Assembly (NCBI GenBank): GCA_038137215.1 | Contig: JAYQBG010000004.1 | Span: 1 to 64,000 of the forward strand | Reading direction: 5' to 3' | Length of the DNA: 64,000 bases | From: JABJAG01 sp038137215 | GTDB taxonomy: Bacteria; Pseudomonadota; Alphaproteobacteria; UBA6615 | Part shown: positions 52,577-64,000 of the stretch, piece by piece | Position numbering within the stretch: the stretch's first letter is position 1 | Layout of the letters: every line of letters starts with the position of its first letter | The notes under the pieces: generated by a model | The model's database searches: none | The model's input: only the letters and a program-made list of their open reading frames with translations | Told to the model about the DNA's origin: nothing | Program-made: the position numbers and the translations under genes

Positions 52577-52921
52577 GGTGCCTGCAAGTTCCTGTTCAAA
52601 CTGCCACTTTGGCCGGACTATCGCACCGCATGGCGCGTCTGGTCCAGCGTCATCGTGGATTTCCCACTTTCGCACATATTTTTCGCAATCCAACTCCATA
52701 TAGACGAATATTCACCACGAAACCCAAAATCTGGTTGCGGCGCGATTATCTTGTGGTTTAGCCTCAGATGTCGCCGATATTTAGTGTTTTCCGGGTCAAA
52801 TTCATGACCCGGTCACAGACTCGGTGGGGGCTGTCCCGCGAAAAACGGCGAGTGCGTACTCAGCCACCCTGGCTCATTTTTTGATATGGCGCACGAGAAC
52901 GCGCCGGTTTTGGGGGAAGAC
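52577..52921. other. Intergenic region between NDUFA12 and nrdJ
   Basis: About 345 bases holding the divergent promoters. Its right half carries two NrdR-box-like sites (52741-52787). I find no cobalamin riboswitch box or other structured RNA. The left part can be read as an upstream extension of NDUFA12, but that lacks a family match. Confidence 0.6.
52741..52787 (+). promoter_or_regulatory. Tandem NrdR-box-like operator upstream of nrdJ
   Basis: Against the known consensus acaCwATATaTwGtgt, the site at 52772-52787 (CGCCGATATTTAGTGT) agrees at most core positions, with ATAT and TAGTGT intact. A weaker one at 52741-52756 (CGCGATTATCTTGTGG) shares the TAT and TTGTG part. The starts are 31 bases apart, close to three helical turns, as in known NrdR operators. 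nrdR is encoded at 14.7-15.1 kb. Confidence 0.65.
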
Positions 52922-56638
<3,717 letters not shown>

Positions 56639-56725
56639 GGAATTCGGGCGGGGCCGGACCCCGAGCGCCCGAATGTCGGCCCCTGCCAGTCCGATTGGCA
56701 CCGGGTCAACTCTCCTCCCTGACCT

Positions 56726-56762
56726 CCGGGGTGTGCAAAGGTAGGCGCACCCCGGTTTTTTT
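56726..56762 (+). terminator. Rho-independent terminator after nrdJ
   Basis: CCGGGGTGTGC (56726-56736) pairs with GCGCACCCCGG (56745-56755), one G-T wobble, 8-base loop, and seven T follow. Confidence 0.92.
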
Positions 56763-56836
56763 GCTCCGGTTCAGTCTTACGCCGGACACACCGGACCGGT
56801 ATCCTGACACTTCATCGCTCTACTGGAGACTTTCCC

Positions 56837-57304
56837 ATGGCCGGAACCATCGACGCACGCCTCAACGAACTGGGCATCGAATTGCCGCCTGCCAGCAAGC
56901 CCGGCGGAAACTACGTGCCCTTCGTCCAGACCGGAAACCTCCTCTTCATCTCGGGGCAGGTGCCTATCGTGGACGGCAAACCCGCCTTCATCGGGCATCT
57001 CGGTGCGAATATCAGCATTGAGGACGGAGCGGCGGCGGCGCGGGTTTGCGCGCTGGCCATTCTGGCCCAGGCCAAGGTCGCGCTCGACGGCGATCTCGAC
57101 CGTATCTCGCGTGTGGTGAAACTGACGGGCTTCGTGGCCTGCACCCCCGATTTCAAGGATCCGCCGAAAGTCGTGAACGGCGCCTCAGACCTGTTTGGTG
57201 AAGTCTTCGGCGACGCCGGACAACATGCGCGCGCCGCTGTGGGCATGGCCTCGCTTCCCAGCGGCGTCGCCGTGGAAGTCGAAGCGGTCCTCGAAGTCGC
57301 CTGA
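56837..57304 (+). CDS. RidA/YjgF/Rid family protein
   Basis: A 155-residue member of the YjgF/RidA family, whose RidA proteins hydrolyse reactive enamine/imine intermediates from PLP enzymes. It starts GTIDARLNELGIELPPASKP, then FVQTGNLLFISGQVPIVDGK, and ends VEVEAVLEVA. The arginine typical of active RidA appears as RAAVGMASLPSGVAVEVEA. It is the longer YjgF form common in alphaproteobacteria. A CDF gene follows after 15 bases. Confidence 0.93.
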   Translation: MAGTIDARLNELGIELPPASKPGGNYVPFVQTGNLLFISGQVPIVDGKPAFIGHLGANISIEDGAAAARVCALAILAQAKVALDGDLDRISRVVKLTGFVACTPDFKDPPKVVNGASDLFGEVFGDAGQHARAAVGMASLPSGVAVEVEAVLEVA

Positions 57305-57319
57305 TCGCGCTATCTCGAC

Positions 57320-58249
57320 TTGGCCGGACTGCACCACCACTCCCACGGTCCTGTCCCGCCCGATACACCGGGCGGTGACCGCAAACTGGTCTGGGCCATT
57401 GCCGTCAATGTTCTGCTGACCGTCGCGCAGATCATCGGCGGTGTTTTTTCCGGCAGCCTGGCCCTGATTGCCGATGCCATCCACAATCTGTCGGATGCGG
57501 CAGCCCTGGGCATTGCCCTGATCGCACGGAAAATCGCGCGCCGTCCGGCGGATGCCAATCACACCTATGGGCACGGCCGCGCCGAGATGATCGGTGCGTT
57601 CTTCAATCTGACCTGGCTGATATTCATCGGCCTGTTCCTGATTGTCGAAGCCGTGGATCGCCTCTTCGACCCGCAGCCCGTCGAAGGCTGGACAGTGGTG
57701 ATGATTGCGGGCATCGCGCTGGCAGTTGATGTGGTGACAGCCCTGCTGACCTTCGCAATGGCACGCCACTCCCTGAACATACGCGCCGCCTTCATTCACA
57801 ACATCTCTGATGCCCTGGCATCCGTGGGTGTGATCGTGGGCGGCACGCTGATCATCCTCTACGGCTGGCTGTTCGTGGATGCCGTCGTCACGCTGGCAAT
57901 TGCCGGATACATCCTGGTCCAGGCCGCGCTGGAAATTCCGAAAGCGGTCAACATCCTGATGCAGGGTGTCCCGGCGGAAATCGTTGTCGAAGACGTGACC
58001 GCGCGAATGCAAGAAACCGGGGGGGTGCGGGACGTTCATCATGTCCATATCTGGAATATTGACGAACACCGCCGTTCGCTCGAAGCCCATGTGGTCATCC
58101 CGCGCGAGGAGATGATCCGTATGGAAAGCATCAAGAACGCGCTCAAGACCATCCTCTCCGACGAGTTCGATATCGCCCATTCGACCCTAGAGTTTGAATT
58201 CCCGGGCCGCGACGACGCGCCGCTTGGTGCCCCCGCCCCGACCGATTAG
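57320..58249 (+). CDS. Cation diffusion facilitator (CDF) metal exporter
   Basis: A six-helix inner-membrane antiporter, 309 residues. The start is His-rich (GLHHHSHGPVPP). The metal sites appear as ADAIHNLSDAAALG and RAAFIHNISDALASVG, with HTYGHGRAEMIGAFFN between. The C-terminal cytoplasmic domain has RDVHHVHIWNID. It resembles CzcD/ZitB-type exporters of zinc or similar ions. A TTG at 57320 is used; no strong ribosome site is visible. It is probably cotranscribed with ridA and the next gene. Confidence 0.92.
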   Translation: MAGLHHHSHGPVPPDTPGGDRKLVWAIAVNVLLTVAQIIGGVFSGSLALIADAIHNLSDAAALGIALIARKIARRPADANHTYGHGRAEMIGAFFNLTWLIFIGLFLIVEAVDRLFDPQPVEGWTVVMIAGIALAVDVVTALLTFAMARHSLNIRAAFIHNISDALASVGVIVGGTLIILYGWLFVDAVVTLAIAGYILVQAALEIPKAVNILMQGVPAEIVVEDVTARMQETGGVRDVHHVHIWNIDEHRRSLEAHVVIPREEMIRMESIKNALKTILSDEFDIAHSTLEFEFPGRDDAPLGAPAPTD

Positions 58250-58258
58250 ACTGCCCCC

Positions 58259-59419
58259 ATGCCCGACGGCGACACAGCACTTTCCGCGCGATTAGTCGAA
58301 AACATCGCGAACATTCCCGCCGACATCTGGGGGAAGCTCGCGGGTGAAGACAACCCGTTCGTGAGTCATCAATTCCTGCACTCGCTTGAGGAAACCGGCT
58401 GCGCCACCAACGAGGCCGGCTGGCTGCCCCAGCACATCGTGGTCGAGGAGACCAACGGCGAGATAGTCGCGGCGGCCCCCATGTATCTCAAAAGCCATTC
58501 CCAGGGCGAATACGTCTTCGACCATGGCTGGGCCCATGCCTGGGAGCGCGCGGGCGGGCGCTATTATCCCAAAATGCAGGTAGCTGCCCCCTTCTCGCCG
58601 GTCTCCGGTCCACGCCTGCTGACGGGCAGCGGGCCTGACGCCGATGATGCCAAGCTGACATTGCTGCGCGCGCTGGAAACCGTCTGTCAGAAGCTGGACG
58701 TGTCTTCGGTCCACGTGACCTTTTGTACCGAGCGCGAGCACAAGATCATGGGGATCGCGGACTGGATCCAGCGGGTCGGCCGCCAGTTCCACTGGCACAA
58801 TCGCGGTTACGAGACATTTGACGATTTCCTCGGTGCCCTGACCAGCCGCAAGCGGAAGATGATCCGCAAGGAACGCCGCCAGGTCGCCGATCAGGGCATC
58901 CGCGTGCGGCCGTTGTCCGGCGACGAGATCAAGCCCGAGCACTGGGACGCCTTCTATCAGTTCTACGTGGATACCTATGACCGCAAATGGGGCTATCCCT
59001 ATCTGACGCGGGAATTCTTCGAGGCGGCCCAGGCACGCCTCGGCCACAAGATTGTGCTGGTCATCGCCGATATGGATGGGCTTCCGGTCGCCGGCGCGCT
59101 GAACCTCAAGGGGTCCGACGCGCTCTATGGCCGCAACTGGGGCTGCCTGGGGGACTTCAGGTTCCTGCACTTTGAGGCCTGCTACTATCAGGCCATCGAA
59201 TACGCCATCGACACCGGGCTCTCAAAGGTCGAAGCGGGCACGCAAGGCCCCCACAAGATCCAGCGCGGCTACGAGCCGATTGTGACCTATTCCGGCCACT
59301 ACATTCCCAATGAAAGCTTCCGCGATGCGGTCGCGCGCTTCTGCCGTGAGGAAGAACGCGAGGTGGATTGGGAAATGGAATCCTACGCCGAACACCTGCC
59401 ATATCGGCAGGAGGACTAG
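58259..59419 (+). CDS. FemAB/GNAT-like N-acyltransferase (COG3146, DUF482)
   Basis: A 386-residue soluble protein of the COG3146 family, called peptidogalycan biosynthesis protein in some databases. Recognisable parts are FVSHQFLHSLEETGCA, YVFDHGWAHAWERAGGRYYP, VSSVHVTFCTEREHKIM, SRKRKMIRKERRQV, YPYLTREFFEAA and QGPHKIQRGYEPI. It has the duplicated GNAT fold, but its substrate is not known. It starts nine bases after the CDF gene. Confidence 0.9.
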   Translation: MPDGDTALSARLVENIANIPADIWGKLAGEDNPFVSHQFLHSLEETGCATNEAGWLPQHIVVEETNGEIVAAAPMYLKSHSQGEYVFDHGWAHAWERAGGRYYPKMQVAAPFSPVSGPRLLTGSGPDADDAKLTLLRALETVCQKLDVSSVHVTFCTEREHKIMGIADWIQRVGRQFHWHNRGYETFDDFLGALTSRKRKMIRKERRQVADQGIRVRPLSGDEIKPEHWDAFYQFYVDTYDRKWGYPYLTREFFEAAQARLGHKIVLVIADMDGLPVAGALNLKGSDALYGRNWGCLGDFRFLHFEACYYQAIEYAIDTGLSKVEAGTQGPHKIQRGYEPIVTYSGHYIPNESFRDAVARFCREEEREVDWEMESYAEHLPYRQED

Positions 59420-59471
59420 GCGATAACAGGGGCAGCGGGATAGATTCCCACACCCGAGCCGATGCTAAGGC

Positions 59472-59765
59472 CTATCTGGACCCCACCGCCTGCTGGAATT
59501 CCGAATAGAAACTCCATGCTGCTATTAGCAGAAGCGATACTCCAACACAGACCACCAACAAAACGATTGATGACCTCACACGCCTCGACGCCGGACTTCC
59601 GCTAAACCATACCCTCCAATACATCACCACCGGTGCTGTAAGGAATCCTGGTCTCGGAGTGGACACTTCCACATCACGTTGAAGACTAGAGAAATTTGCA
59701 ATCAGTTTGGAAAATACGAGTACAAAGACGATTAGCAATACTAGAAAGATAATCCCCGAACTCAT
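59472..59765 (-). CDS. Small two-helix membrane protein, family unknown
   Basis: A 97-residue protein with a helix at the start (IIFLVLLIVFVLVFSKLI) and another near the end (SIVLLVVCVGVSLLLIAAWS), separated by about 45 mostly charged residues. It has no recognised family. The sequence is noticeably richer in A and T than its neighbours. AAGG lies about ten bases before the ATG at 59765. It sits alone between a convergent COG3146-type gene and clpA, on the same strand as clpA. It could be a recent import or a rapidly evolving gene. Confidence 0.55.
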   Translation of the reverse strand: MSSGIIFLVLLIVFVLVFSKLIANFSSLQRDVEVSTPRPGFLTAPVVMYWRVWFSGSPASRRVRSSIVLLVVCVGVSLLLIAAWSFYSEFQQAVGSR

Positions 59766-59805
59766 ACCAAACTAACCTTCCATCAGCCCATCTCCGTGGC
59801 GCAAT

Positions 59806-62184
59806 TTACTTCTCAACGAGCGCCGGTTCCTTGTCGCCGCCGTCACCGGGATCGTCCGTGTTCGGCTTCTTGCGCTTGTGCGGCCCCTTGCCGGAACCGC
59901 CCTTGCCGCCCGACCCCTTGATCGGCTTCTCTTCTTCCAGATCGAAGGTGAGTTCGCCTTCGGCGACGCCAACCTTGACCACGCCGCCCTTGGTGAGCTT
60001 GCCGAACAGCAACTCCTCGGCGAGCGGCTGCTTGAGACTCTCCTGGATCACACGGGCGAGCGGACGGGCACCGAATTGCGGGTCGTAGCCCTTCTTGGCC
60101 AGCCACTCGCGGGCGTCGTCGTCCAGGGTAATGGTGACATTGCGGTCACCGAGCTGGGCTTCAAGCTGCATCACGAATTTGTCGACCACCCGGCCCATAA
60201 CGTCCTGGGACAGGTTCTTGAAGCCGATCACCGCATCCAGGCGGTTGCGGAACTCCGGCGTGAACAGACGGTTGATCGCCTCTTCATCGTCACCCTCACG
60301 CACGCCCGAGCCAAAGCCCATGGCCGGCTTGGCCAGATCGGCCGCGCCCGCATTCGTGGTCATGATCAGAATCACGTTGCGGAAGTCGACGGTCTTGCCG
60401 TTGTGATCGGTCAGCTTCCCATAATCCATGACCTGCAGCAGGATATTGAACAAATCCGGATGCGCTTTCTCGATCTCATCGAGCAACAGCACCTGATGGG
60501 GATGCTGGTCGATGGCATCGGTGAGCAAACCACCCTGATCGAAGCCGACATAACCCGGCGGCGCGCCGATCAGGCGCGAGATCGAGTGACGCTCCATGTA
60601 TTCCGACATGTCGAACCGGGTCAGTTCTACGCCGAGCGAACGCGCCAGCTGACGCGCGGCCTCGGTCTTGCCGACACCGGTCGGGCCGGAGAACAGATAG
60701 GCACCAATCGGCTTTTCGGGTTCGCGCAATCCGGCACGTGCCAGCTTGATTGCGCTGGACAGGGCAACGATGGCATCGTCCTGGCCGAAGACCATGGTCT
60801 TGAGATCCCGCTCGAGATTTTCGAGCTGGGTCTTGTCGTCCCGGCTGACGGTTTTCGGGGGGATGCGCGCGATCTTGGCCACCACGGCCTCCACATCCTT
60901 TACGCCGACCGTCTTCTTGCGCTTTGAGGGCGCGAGGAGTGACTGGGCCGCACCCGTCTCGTCGATCACATCGATGGCGCTGTCGGGGAGCTTCCGGTCG
61001 TTGATATAGCGCGCCGACAGCTCCACCGCTGTCCGGATCGCCTGATCGGTGAAACGAATGTTGTGATGCTCTTCGTAATAAGGCTTCAGGCCACGCAGGA
61101 TCTTTACGGTGTCCTCGACCGAGGGCTCGTTCACATCGATCTTCTGGAACCGGCGCACCAGCGCGCGGTCCTTCTCGAAGTAGTTGCGGTATTCCTTGTA
61201 GGTGGTCGAACCGATGCAGCGCAGCTTGCCGCTGGCCAGCGCCGGCTTGAGCAGGTTCGAGGCGTCCATGGCCCCGCCGGAGGTGGCCCCGGCACCGATC
61301 ACCGTGTGAATCTCATCAATGAAGAGAACCGCACCGGGCATCTCCTCGATTTCGTTGATCACCGCCTTCAGGCGTTCTTCGAAATCACCGCGATAGCGGG
61401 TGCCCGCGAGCAAAGCGCCCATATCGAGGGAAAAGATCGTGGCATCGGCCAGGACCTCGGGAACCTCACCTTCAACGATACGCTTGGCGAGACCCTCTGC
61501 GATGGCGGTTTTGCCGACACCCGGGTCGCCCACATAAAGCGGGTTGTTCTTGGTGCGGCGGGCCAGAATCTGGATCGTCCGCTCGACTTCGTGCTCACGC
61601 CCGATTAGCGGATCGATATCGCCGTCCTCGGCCTTCTGATTGAGATGGACGCAATAGGCGCCCAGCGCCTCCTGCCCTTTCTTGACGATGGTTTCGCCGT
61701 CTTCGGCCTCTTCCTCGGCGCCGCGCACGGCCCGCGGATCTTCCTGCCCGGGCACCTTGGCGATGCCGTGGGAGATGTAGTTGACGGCGTCGAGACGGGT
61801 CATTTCCTGCTGCTGGAGGAAATAGACCGCATGACTTTCGCGCTCGGAGAAAATTGCCACCAGCACGTTCGCGCCAGTCACTTCTTCACGGCCCGAGGAC
61901 TGCACGTGAATGGCGGCACGTTGCAGCACACGCTGGAACCCGGCTGTCGGCTTCGATTCCTCGACCCTGCTCGTGATCAGGCTGGAAAGCTCTTCGTCGA
62001 TGTATTCGGACAGATCGCGCCGCAAATGATCGATATCGACCCCACAGGCGCGCAGGACAGCAACGGCGTCCTGATCCTCCGTGAGCGAGAGCAGCAGATG
62101 CTCCAGGGTCGCGTATTCATGGTGCCGCTCGTTGGCCAACGCCAGCGCGCGGTGCAGCGATTGTTCGAGGTTCTGAGACAGCAT
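59806..62184 (-). CDS. clpA: ATP-dependent Clp protease ATP-binding subunit ClpA
   Basis: AAA+ unfoldase that feeds proteins to ClpP, 792 residues. The order is the N domain (LEQSLHRALALANERHHEYA), a first ATPase module (NNPLYVGDPGVGKTAIAEGL), then VLFIDEIHTVIGAGATSGGA, and a second module (LFSGPTGVGKTEAARQLARS) with the arginine finger region. A C-terminal lysine/glycine-rich tail extends past the standard end. It pairs with ClpS, whose gene lies just upstream. Confidence 0.98.
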   Translation of the reverse strand: MLSQNLEQSLHRALALANERHHEYATLEHLLLSLTEDQDAVAVLRACGVDIDHLRRDLSEYIDEELSSLITSRVEESKPTAGFQRVLQRAAIHVQSSGREEVTGANVLVAIFSERESHAVYFLQQQEMTRLDAVNYISHGIAKVPGQEDPRAVRGAEEEAEDGETIVKKGQEALGAYCVHLNQKAEDGDIDPLIGREHEVERTIQILARRTKNNPLYVGDPGVGKTAIAEGLAKRIVEGEVPEVLADATIFSLDMGALLAGTRYRGDFEERLKAVINEIEEMPGAVLFIDEIHTVIGAGATSGGAMDASNLLKPALASGKLRCIGSTTYKEYRNYFEKDRALVRRFQKIDVNEPSVEDTVKILRGLKPYYEEHHNIRFTDQAIRTAVELSARYINDRKLPDSAIDVIDETGAAQSLLAPSKRKKTVGVKDVEAVVAKIARIPPKTVSRDDKTQLENLERDLKTMVFGQDDAIVALSSAIKLARAGLREPEKPIGAYLFSGPTGVGKTEAARQLARSLGVELTRFDMSEYMERHSISRLIGAPPGYVGFDQGGLLTDAIDQHPHQVLLLDEIEKAHPDLFNILLQVMDYGKLTDHNGKTVDFRNVILIMTTNAGAADLAKPAMGFGSGVREGDDEEAINRLFTPEFRNRLDAVIGFKNLSQDVMGRVVDKFVMQLEAQLGDRNVTITLDDDAREWLAKKGYDPQFGARPLARVIQESLKQPLAEELLFGKLTKGGVVKVGVAEGELTFDLEEEKPIKGSGGKGGSGKGPHKRKKPNTDDPGDGGDKEPALVEK

Positions 62185-62247
62185 TTGCGAAGGTTACCTT
62201 TCGCGTCGGGGCTTCATCATCCGGTCGTTCGTTCCACTTTCAACAGT

Positions 62248-62643
62248 TCAGTCTTTTTCCAGCGTACATTGTAACGGGTGCTGGTTCTTGCGTGCAAAGT
62301 CCATGACCTGTGTCACTTTGGTCTCTGCAACTTCATAGGTAAATACCCCGCATATCCCCACACCCTTCTGGTGGACGTGGAGCATGATCTGGATCGCTTC
62401 TTCGTGCTGCTTGGCAAAAAACTGTTCCAGAACCATGACGACGAATTCCATCGGTGTGTAGTCGTCATTGAGCATCAGGACCTTGTACATGGACGGCTTT
62501 TTCGTCCGGGTCCTGGTCTTGGTGGCCAGACCACTCTGGCCGTCCCCGTCACCACCAATCGCATCGTCGGAATCATCATCCCCGGCCGCTTTGGGCGGGG
62601 TATGCCGCTCGTCGATCATAATTTGAAGTCTGCGTAACATCAT
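62248..62643 (-). CDS. clpS: ATP-dependent Clp protease adaptor ClpS
   Basis: ClpS delivers N-degron substrates to ClpA. The core reads YKVLMLNDDYTPMEFVVMVL and ends MDFARKNQHPLQCTLEKD; the hydrophobic pocket and VHQKGVGICGVFTYEVAETK are intact. The longest reading has 131 residues; a shorter start at 62619 (MIDERHTPP) is equally possible, and neither has a clear ribosome site. The N-terminal 35 residues are low-complexity acidic. It is the recognition factor for both Bpt and Aat products. Confidence 0.96.
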   Translation of the reverse strand: MMLRRLQIMIDERHTPPKAAGDDDSDDAIGGDGDGQSGLATKTRTRTKKPSMYKVLMLNDDYTPMEFVVMVLEQFFAKQHEEAIQIMLHVHQKGVGICGVFTYEVAETKVTQVMDFARKNQHPLQCTLEKD

Positions 62644-62680
62644 CTGCGTTGGGATACCGGTTCACTCGGCCAACAGTCTA

Positions 62681-62764
62681 ACCGAGCCGGGAGCCACTGC
62701 AAAAGCCGTACGGCTCGGTGGCCGCCTTCCTAAATGAGTCCGGGGCCTGCGAAAAGCAAGCCCC
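62681..62764 (-). other. Two hairpins downstream of the phasin gene
   Basis: One has ACCGAGCC (62681-62688) and GGCTCGGT (62712-62719) with an inner AGCCGTACGGCT; the other has GGGGCCTGC (62742-62750) and GCAAGCCCC (62756-62764), one wobble pair. No T run follows either on the minus strand, so I do not call them terminators with confidence, though they likely end the phasin message. Confidence 0.4.
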
Positions 62765-62831
62765 GAAAAGGCGACGGCCCGGCCAGAAATACTGCGCCGA
62801 GCCGTCTAAAGCCGACGTATTGGGAGGAGAG

Positions 62832-63368
62832 TTACGCGGCAATGGTGTTCGAGAAGGTGGCAACAGCCTTGTTGATACGCTCGTTGATCGGCTGAGCTAC
62901 CTGATTCGAGACCTTCGTCGAGATGTCCTGCAACTTGGCTGTTTCCGCGAGGAAACCGTCGAAGGCGTTCTTCGCCCAATCAGCCTGCATGTCTATCAGG
63001 TCCTGCGGGTTCTTGGCGGAACCAAGGTTTTTCGCAGCGGCCATGTTGGCTTCGGCAGCCTTTTGAGCGTAAGCGGCGATTTCCTTGCCGACAACTTCGA
63101 AACTCTTGGCAACGATGTTGGAGGAGACGATCATCGCCTCGACATTCTCGCGGTTGAAATCGGAAACCTGATCGAAATTCTCGAACGCGGACTTCTGGGC
63201 CTTGTCCATCTGCTCGCGAGCCTGGTTGTAAACCTCCTCGTAGCTTTTCGCGAAAGCATCCGAGCCAGCCTTGAGAGCTTCGTCAAACGTCTTTTTCTGA
63301 GCTTCGGCAACTGCTTCCAGGGTTTCCTGAGCCGTCGTCGCCGCGCTGTTTTTCTTCGTGGTAGCCAT
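62832..63368 (-). CDS. Phasin family protein
   Basis: Coats polyhydroxyalkanoate granules. From the ATG at 63368, with AAGGAAGG six bases upstream, it has 178 residues: a Lys/Ala-rich start, then a helical body with FDEALKAGSDAFAKSYEEVY, a middle FDQVSDFNRENVEAMIVSS, and AADKAAEANMAAAKNLGS-like repeats (actual AQKAAEANMAAAKNLGS). Phasin_2 type, common in alphaproteobacteria. A longer frame upstream is non-coding. TGC-rich sites resembling PhaR operators lie in the 310-base upstream region. Confidence 0.93.
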   Translation of the reverse strand: MATTKKNSAATTAQETLEAVAEAQKKTFDEALKAGSDAFAKSYEEVYNQAREQMDKAQKSAFENFDQVSDFNRENVEAMIVSSNIVAKSFEVVGKEIAAYAQKAAEANMAAAKNLGSAKNPQDLIDMQADWAKNAFDGFLAETAKLQDISTKVSNQVAQPINERINKAVATFSNTIAA

Positions 63369-63386
63369 GATAGACCTTCCTTCTGA

Positions 63387-63400
63387 TTTTGTGCGCTGCA
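63387..63400. promoter_or_regulatory. TGC-rich site 1, candidate PhaR operator
   Basis: TTTTGTGCGCTGCA, 18 bases upstream of the phasin ATG, is an exact copy of a site 131 bases away. PhaR in alphaproteobacteria represses phasin genes by binding TGC-rich DNA. This site is close enough to the start to block transcription or translation initiation. Confidence 0.45.
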
Positions 63401-63459
63401 TCACACAATGGGTATTGGGCTCGCGATCCAAAAATATACCAAGCCATTGATATCTTTAA

Positions 63460-63473
63460 TTGCTGCACTGCAA
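63460..63473. promoter_or_regulatory. TGC-rich site 2, candidate PhaR operator
   Basis: TTGCTGCACTGCAA is nearly palindromic and holds the CTGCACTGCA core that resembles described alphaproteobacterial PhaR sites. It lies about 90 bases upstream of the phasin start, near where a promoter would be. Confidence 0.5.
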
Positions 63474-63517
63474 CATCATCCGAATATGGTCGCGGCAGGC
63501 CGAACTGTCAACAATAT

Positions 63518-63531
63518 TTTTGTGCGCTGCA
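63518..63531. promoter_or_regulatory. TGC-rich site 3, exact repeat of site 1
   Basis: TTTTGTGCGCTGCA repeats the sequence at 63387-63400. It lies between the divergent phasin and Anbu-type genes and could affect either. Confidence 0.4.
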
Positions 63532-63677
63532 CCATTTTTATCTCGCACTCGCACTATTGTCGGTTTTCCGGGCTTTTCAAGTCCGATGGTCTTTTGACTC
63601 AAAGGGCGGCATGCGTAGATGTTGTGCCGGACCGTTGATTTCGATGGCTGATAGACTTTTGAGCGGGCAAGTACGAA

Positions 63678-64000
63678 ATGACCTATTGTGTAGCCATCAA
63701 AGTGCGCGAAGGAATTGTAGCTCTCGCCGATTGCCGTCTCACCTCGGGCACCCGGGTGACCGTTGGCCGGAAGATCACGCTGCATGGCGAACAGAACAAG
63801 TTCTTTGTCGCCACCTCCGGCCTCCGGTCGCTGCGCGACAAGACCCTGTCCTATCTCGAGCGCGAGATGAAGGATCTTGATGCCGACAATTTTCCCACGA
63901 TGCTCGATGCCGTGGAGGCATTTTCCAGGCATATGCGCGCCGTCGCCCGATCCGACCTGGAATACCTTCAGGACTCAAATCTCAAGTTCAACCTGCATGC
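63678..64000 (+). CDS. Anbu-type proteasome-like protease (COG3484), 3' end outside window
   Basis: The open frame from the ATG at 63678 runs off the edge after 107 codons. It starts MTYCVAIKVREGIVALADCR, then TSGTRVTVGRKITLHGEQNK and FFVATSGLRSLRDKTLSYLE. This is the Ntn-hydrolase start of the Anbu family, a proteasome/HslV relative. The Thr after Met would be the nucleophile. Anbu genes usually come with a transglutaminase-like and an ATP-grasp ligase gene, which would lie just past this window. It is divergent from the phasin gene. Confidence 0.9.
   Translation, partial: MTYCVAIKVREGIVALADCRLTSGTRVTVGRKITLHGEQNKFFVATSGLRSLRDKTLSYLEREMKDLDADNFPTMLDAVEAFSRHMRAVARSDLEYLQDSNLKFNLH

Noticed and set aside
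52577..52921. Possible cobalamin riboswitch before nrdJ
   Set aside because: The gap is large enough, but I found no conserved B12 box; the NrdR-like sites explain the region better.
63408..63638. 76-codon frame between the phasin and Anbu genes
   Set aside because: It covers the candidate PhaR sites, has no ribosome site and no family match.

Overview
The window reads as an ordinary chromosomal stretch of a free-living, GC-rich alphaproteobacterium, probably Rhodospirillales-like. Lineage markers are the Ros/MucR regulator, an NDUFA12-type complex I accessory subunit, a CBP3-type cytochrome bc1 chaperone, the order rsh-pdxJ-acpS-lepB-rnc-era-recO, the pair rpmF/plsX-fabH-ihfA-merR, a Bpt leucyltransferase, and a phasin next to clpSA. 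I saw no insertion sequence, prophage, CRISPR array, rRNA or plasmid function.

Layout. 1-5 kb: 3' truncated tRNA-Pro, then a minus-strand run of DUF177, rpmF, plsX, fabH, ihfA and a MerR regulator, with the CBP3 chaperone and divergent bamE. 5-9.7 kb: membrane pyrophosphatase hppA, an MFS transporter and two FliL-like proteins. 9.7-17 kb: thiL, nusB, the riboflavin genes (ribH, ribB with a degenerate RibA half, ribE, ribD), nrdR, glyA and rpiB. 17-28.5 kb: mostly short units, namely mucR, a cupin, gcdH, two MarR-type regulators, rpoH, hemB, a 1-Cys peroxiredoxin, two alpha/beta hydrolases, a GNAT gene broken by a TGA, a MotB-derived peptidoglycan-binding protein and bpt. 28.7-33.7 kb: a TRAP transporter whose two permeases are both unusually long. 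33.8-44.5 kb: bioY, parC and the conserved recO-era-rnc-lepB-acpS-pdxJ-rsh block, then rpoZ and folK. 44.7-52.6 kb: NYN protein, UDG, MarR, lysine/ornithine decarboxylase, aroQ-accB-accC-aat, DUF2155, two MlaD proteins and NDUFA12. 52.9-59.8 kb: B12-dependent nrdJ behind a probable tandem NrdR box, then ridA, a CDF exporter, a FemAB/GNAT-like protein and a small membrane protein. 59.8-64 kb: clpA, clpS, a phasin with probable PhaR sites, and the start of an Anbu-type proteasome-like protease.

How the parts connect. The fab/pls/rpmF block and accBC supply fatty acid synthesis. NrdR and nrdJ form a likely regulator-target pair within the window. ClpS, ClpA, Aat and Bpt together make up most of a bacterial N-degron route. 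The phasin and its TGC-rich upstream sites suggest polyhydroxyalkanoate storage. The most unusual items are the TRAP large permease with a roughly 330-residue helical tail, the orphan MotB C-terminal module beside a nonsense-interrupted GNAT gene, a FliL-like gene whose best start lies in a different frame, and a MarR protein with a cysteine-rich tail facing two matching palindromes upstream of rpoH. I did not find a convincing, wholly new multi-gene system.
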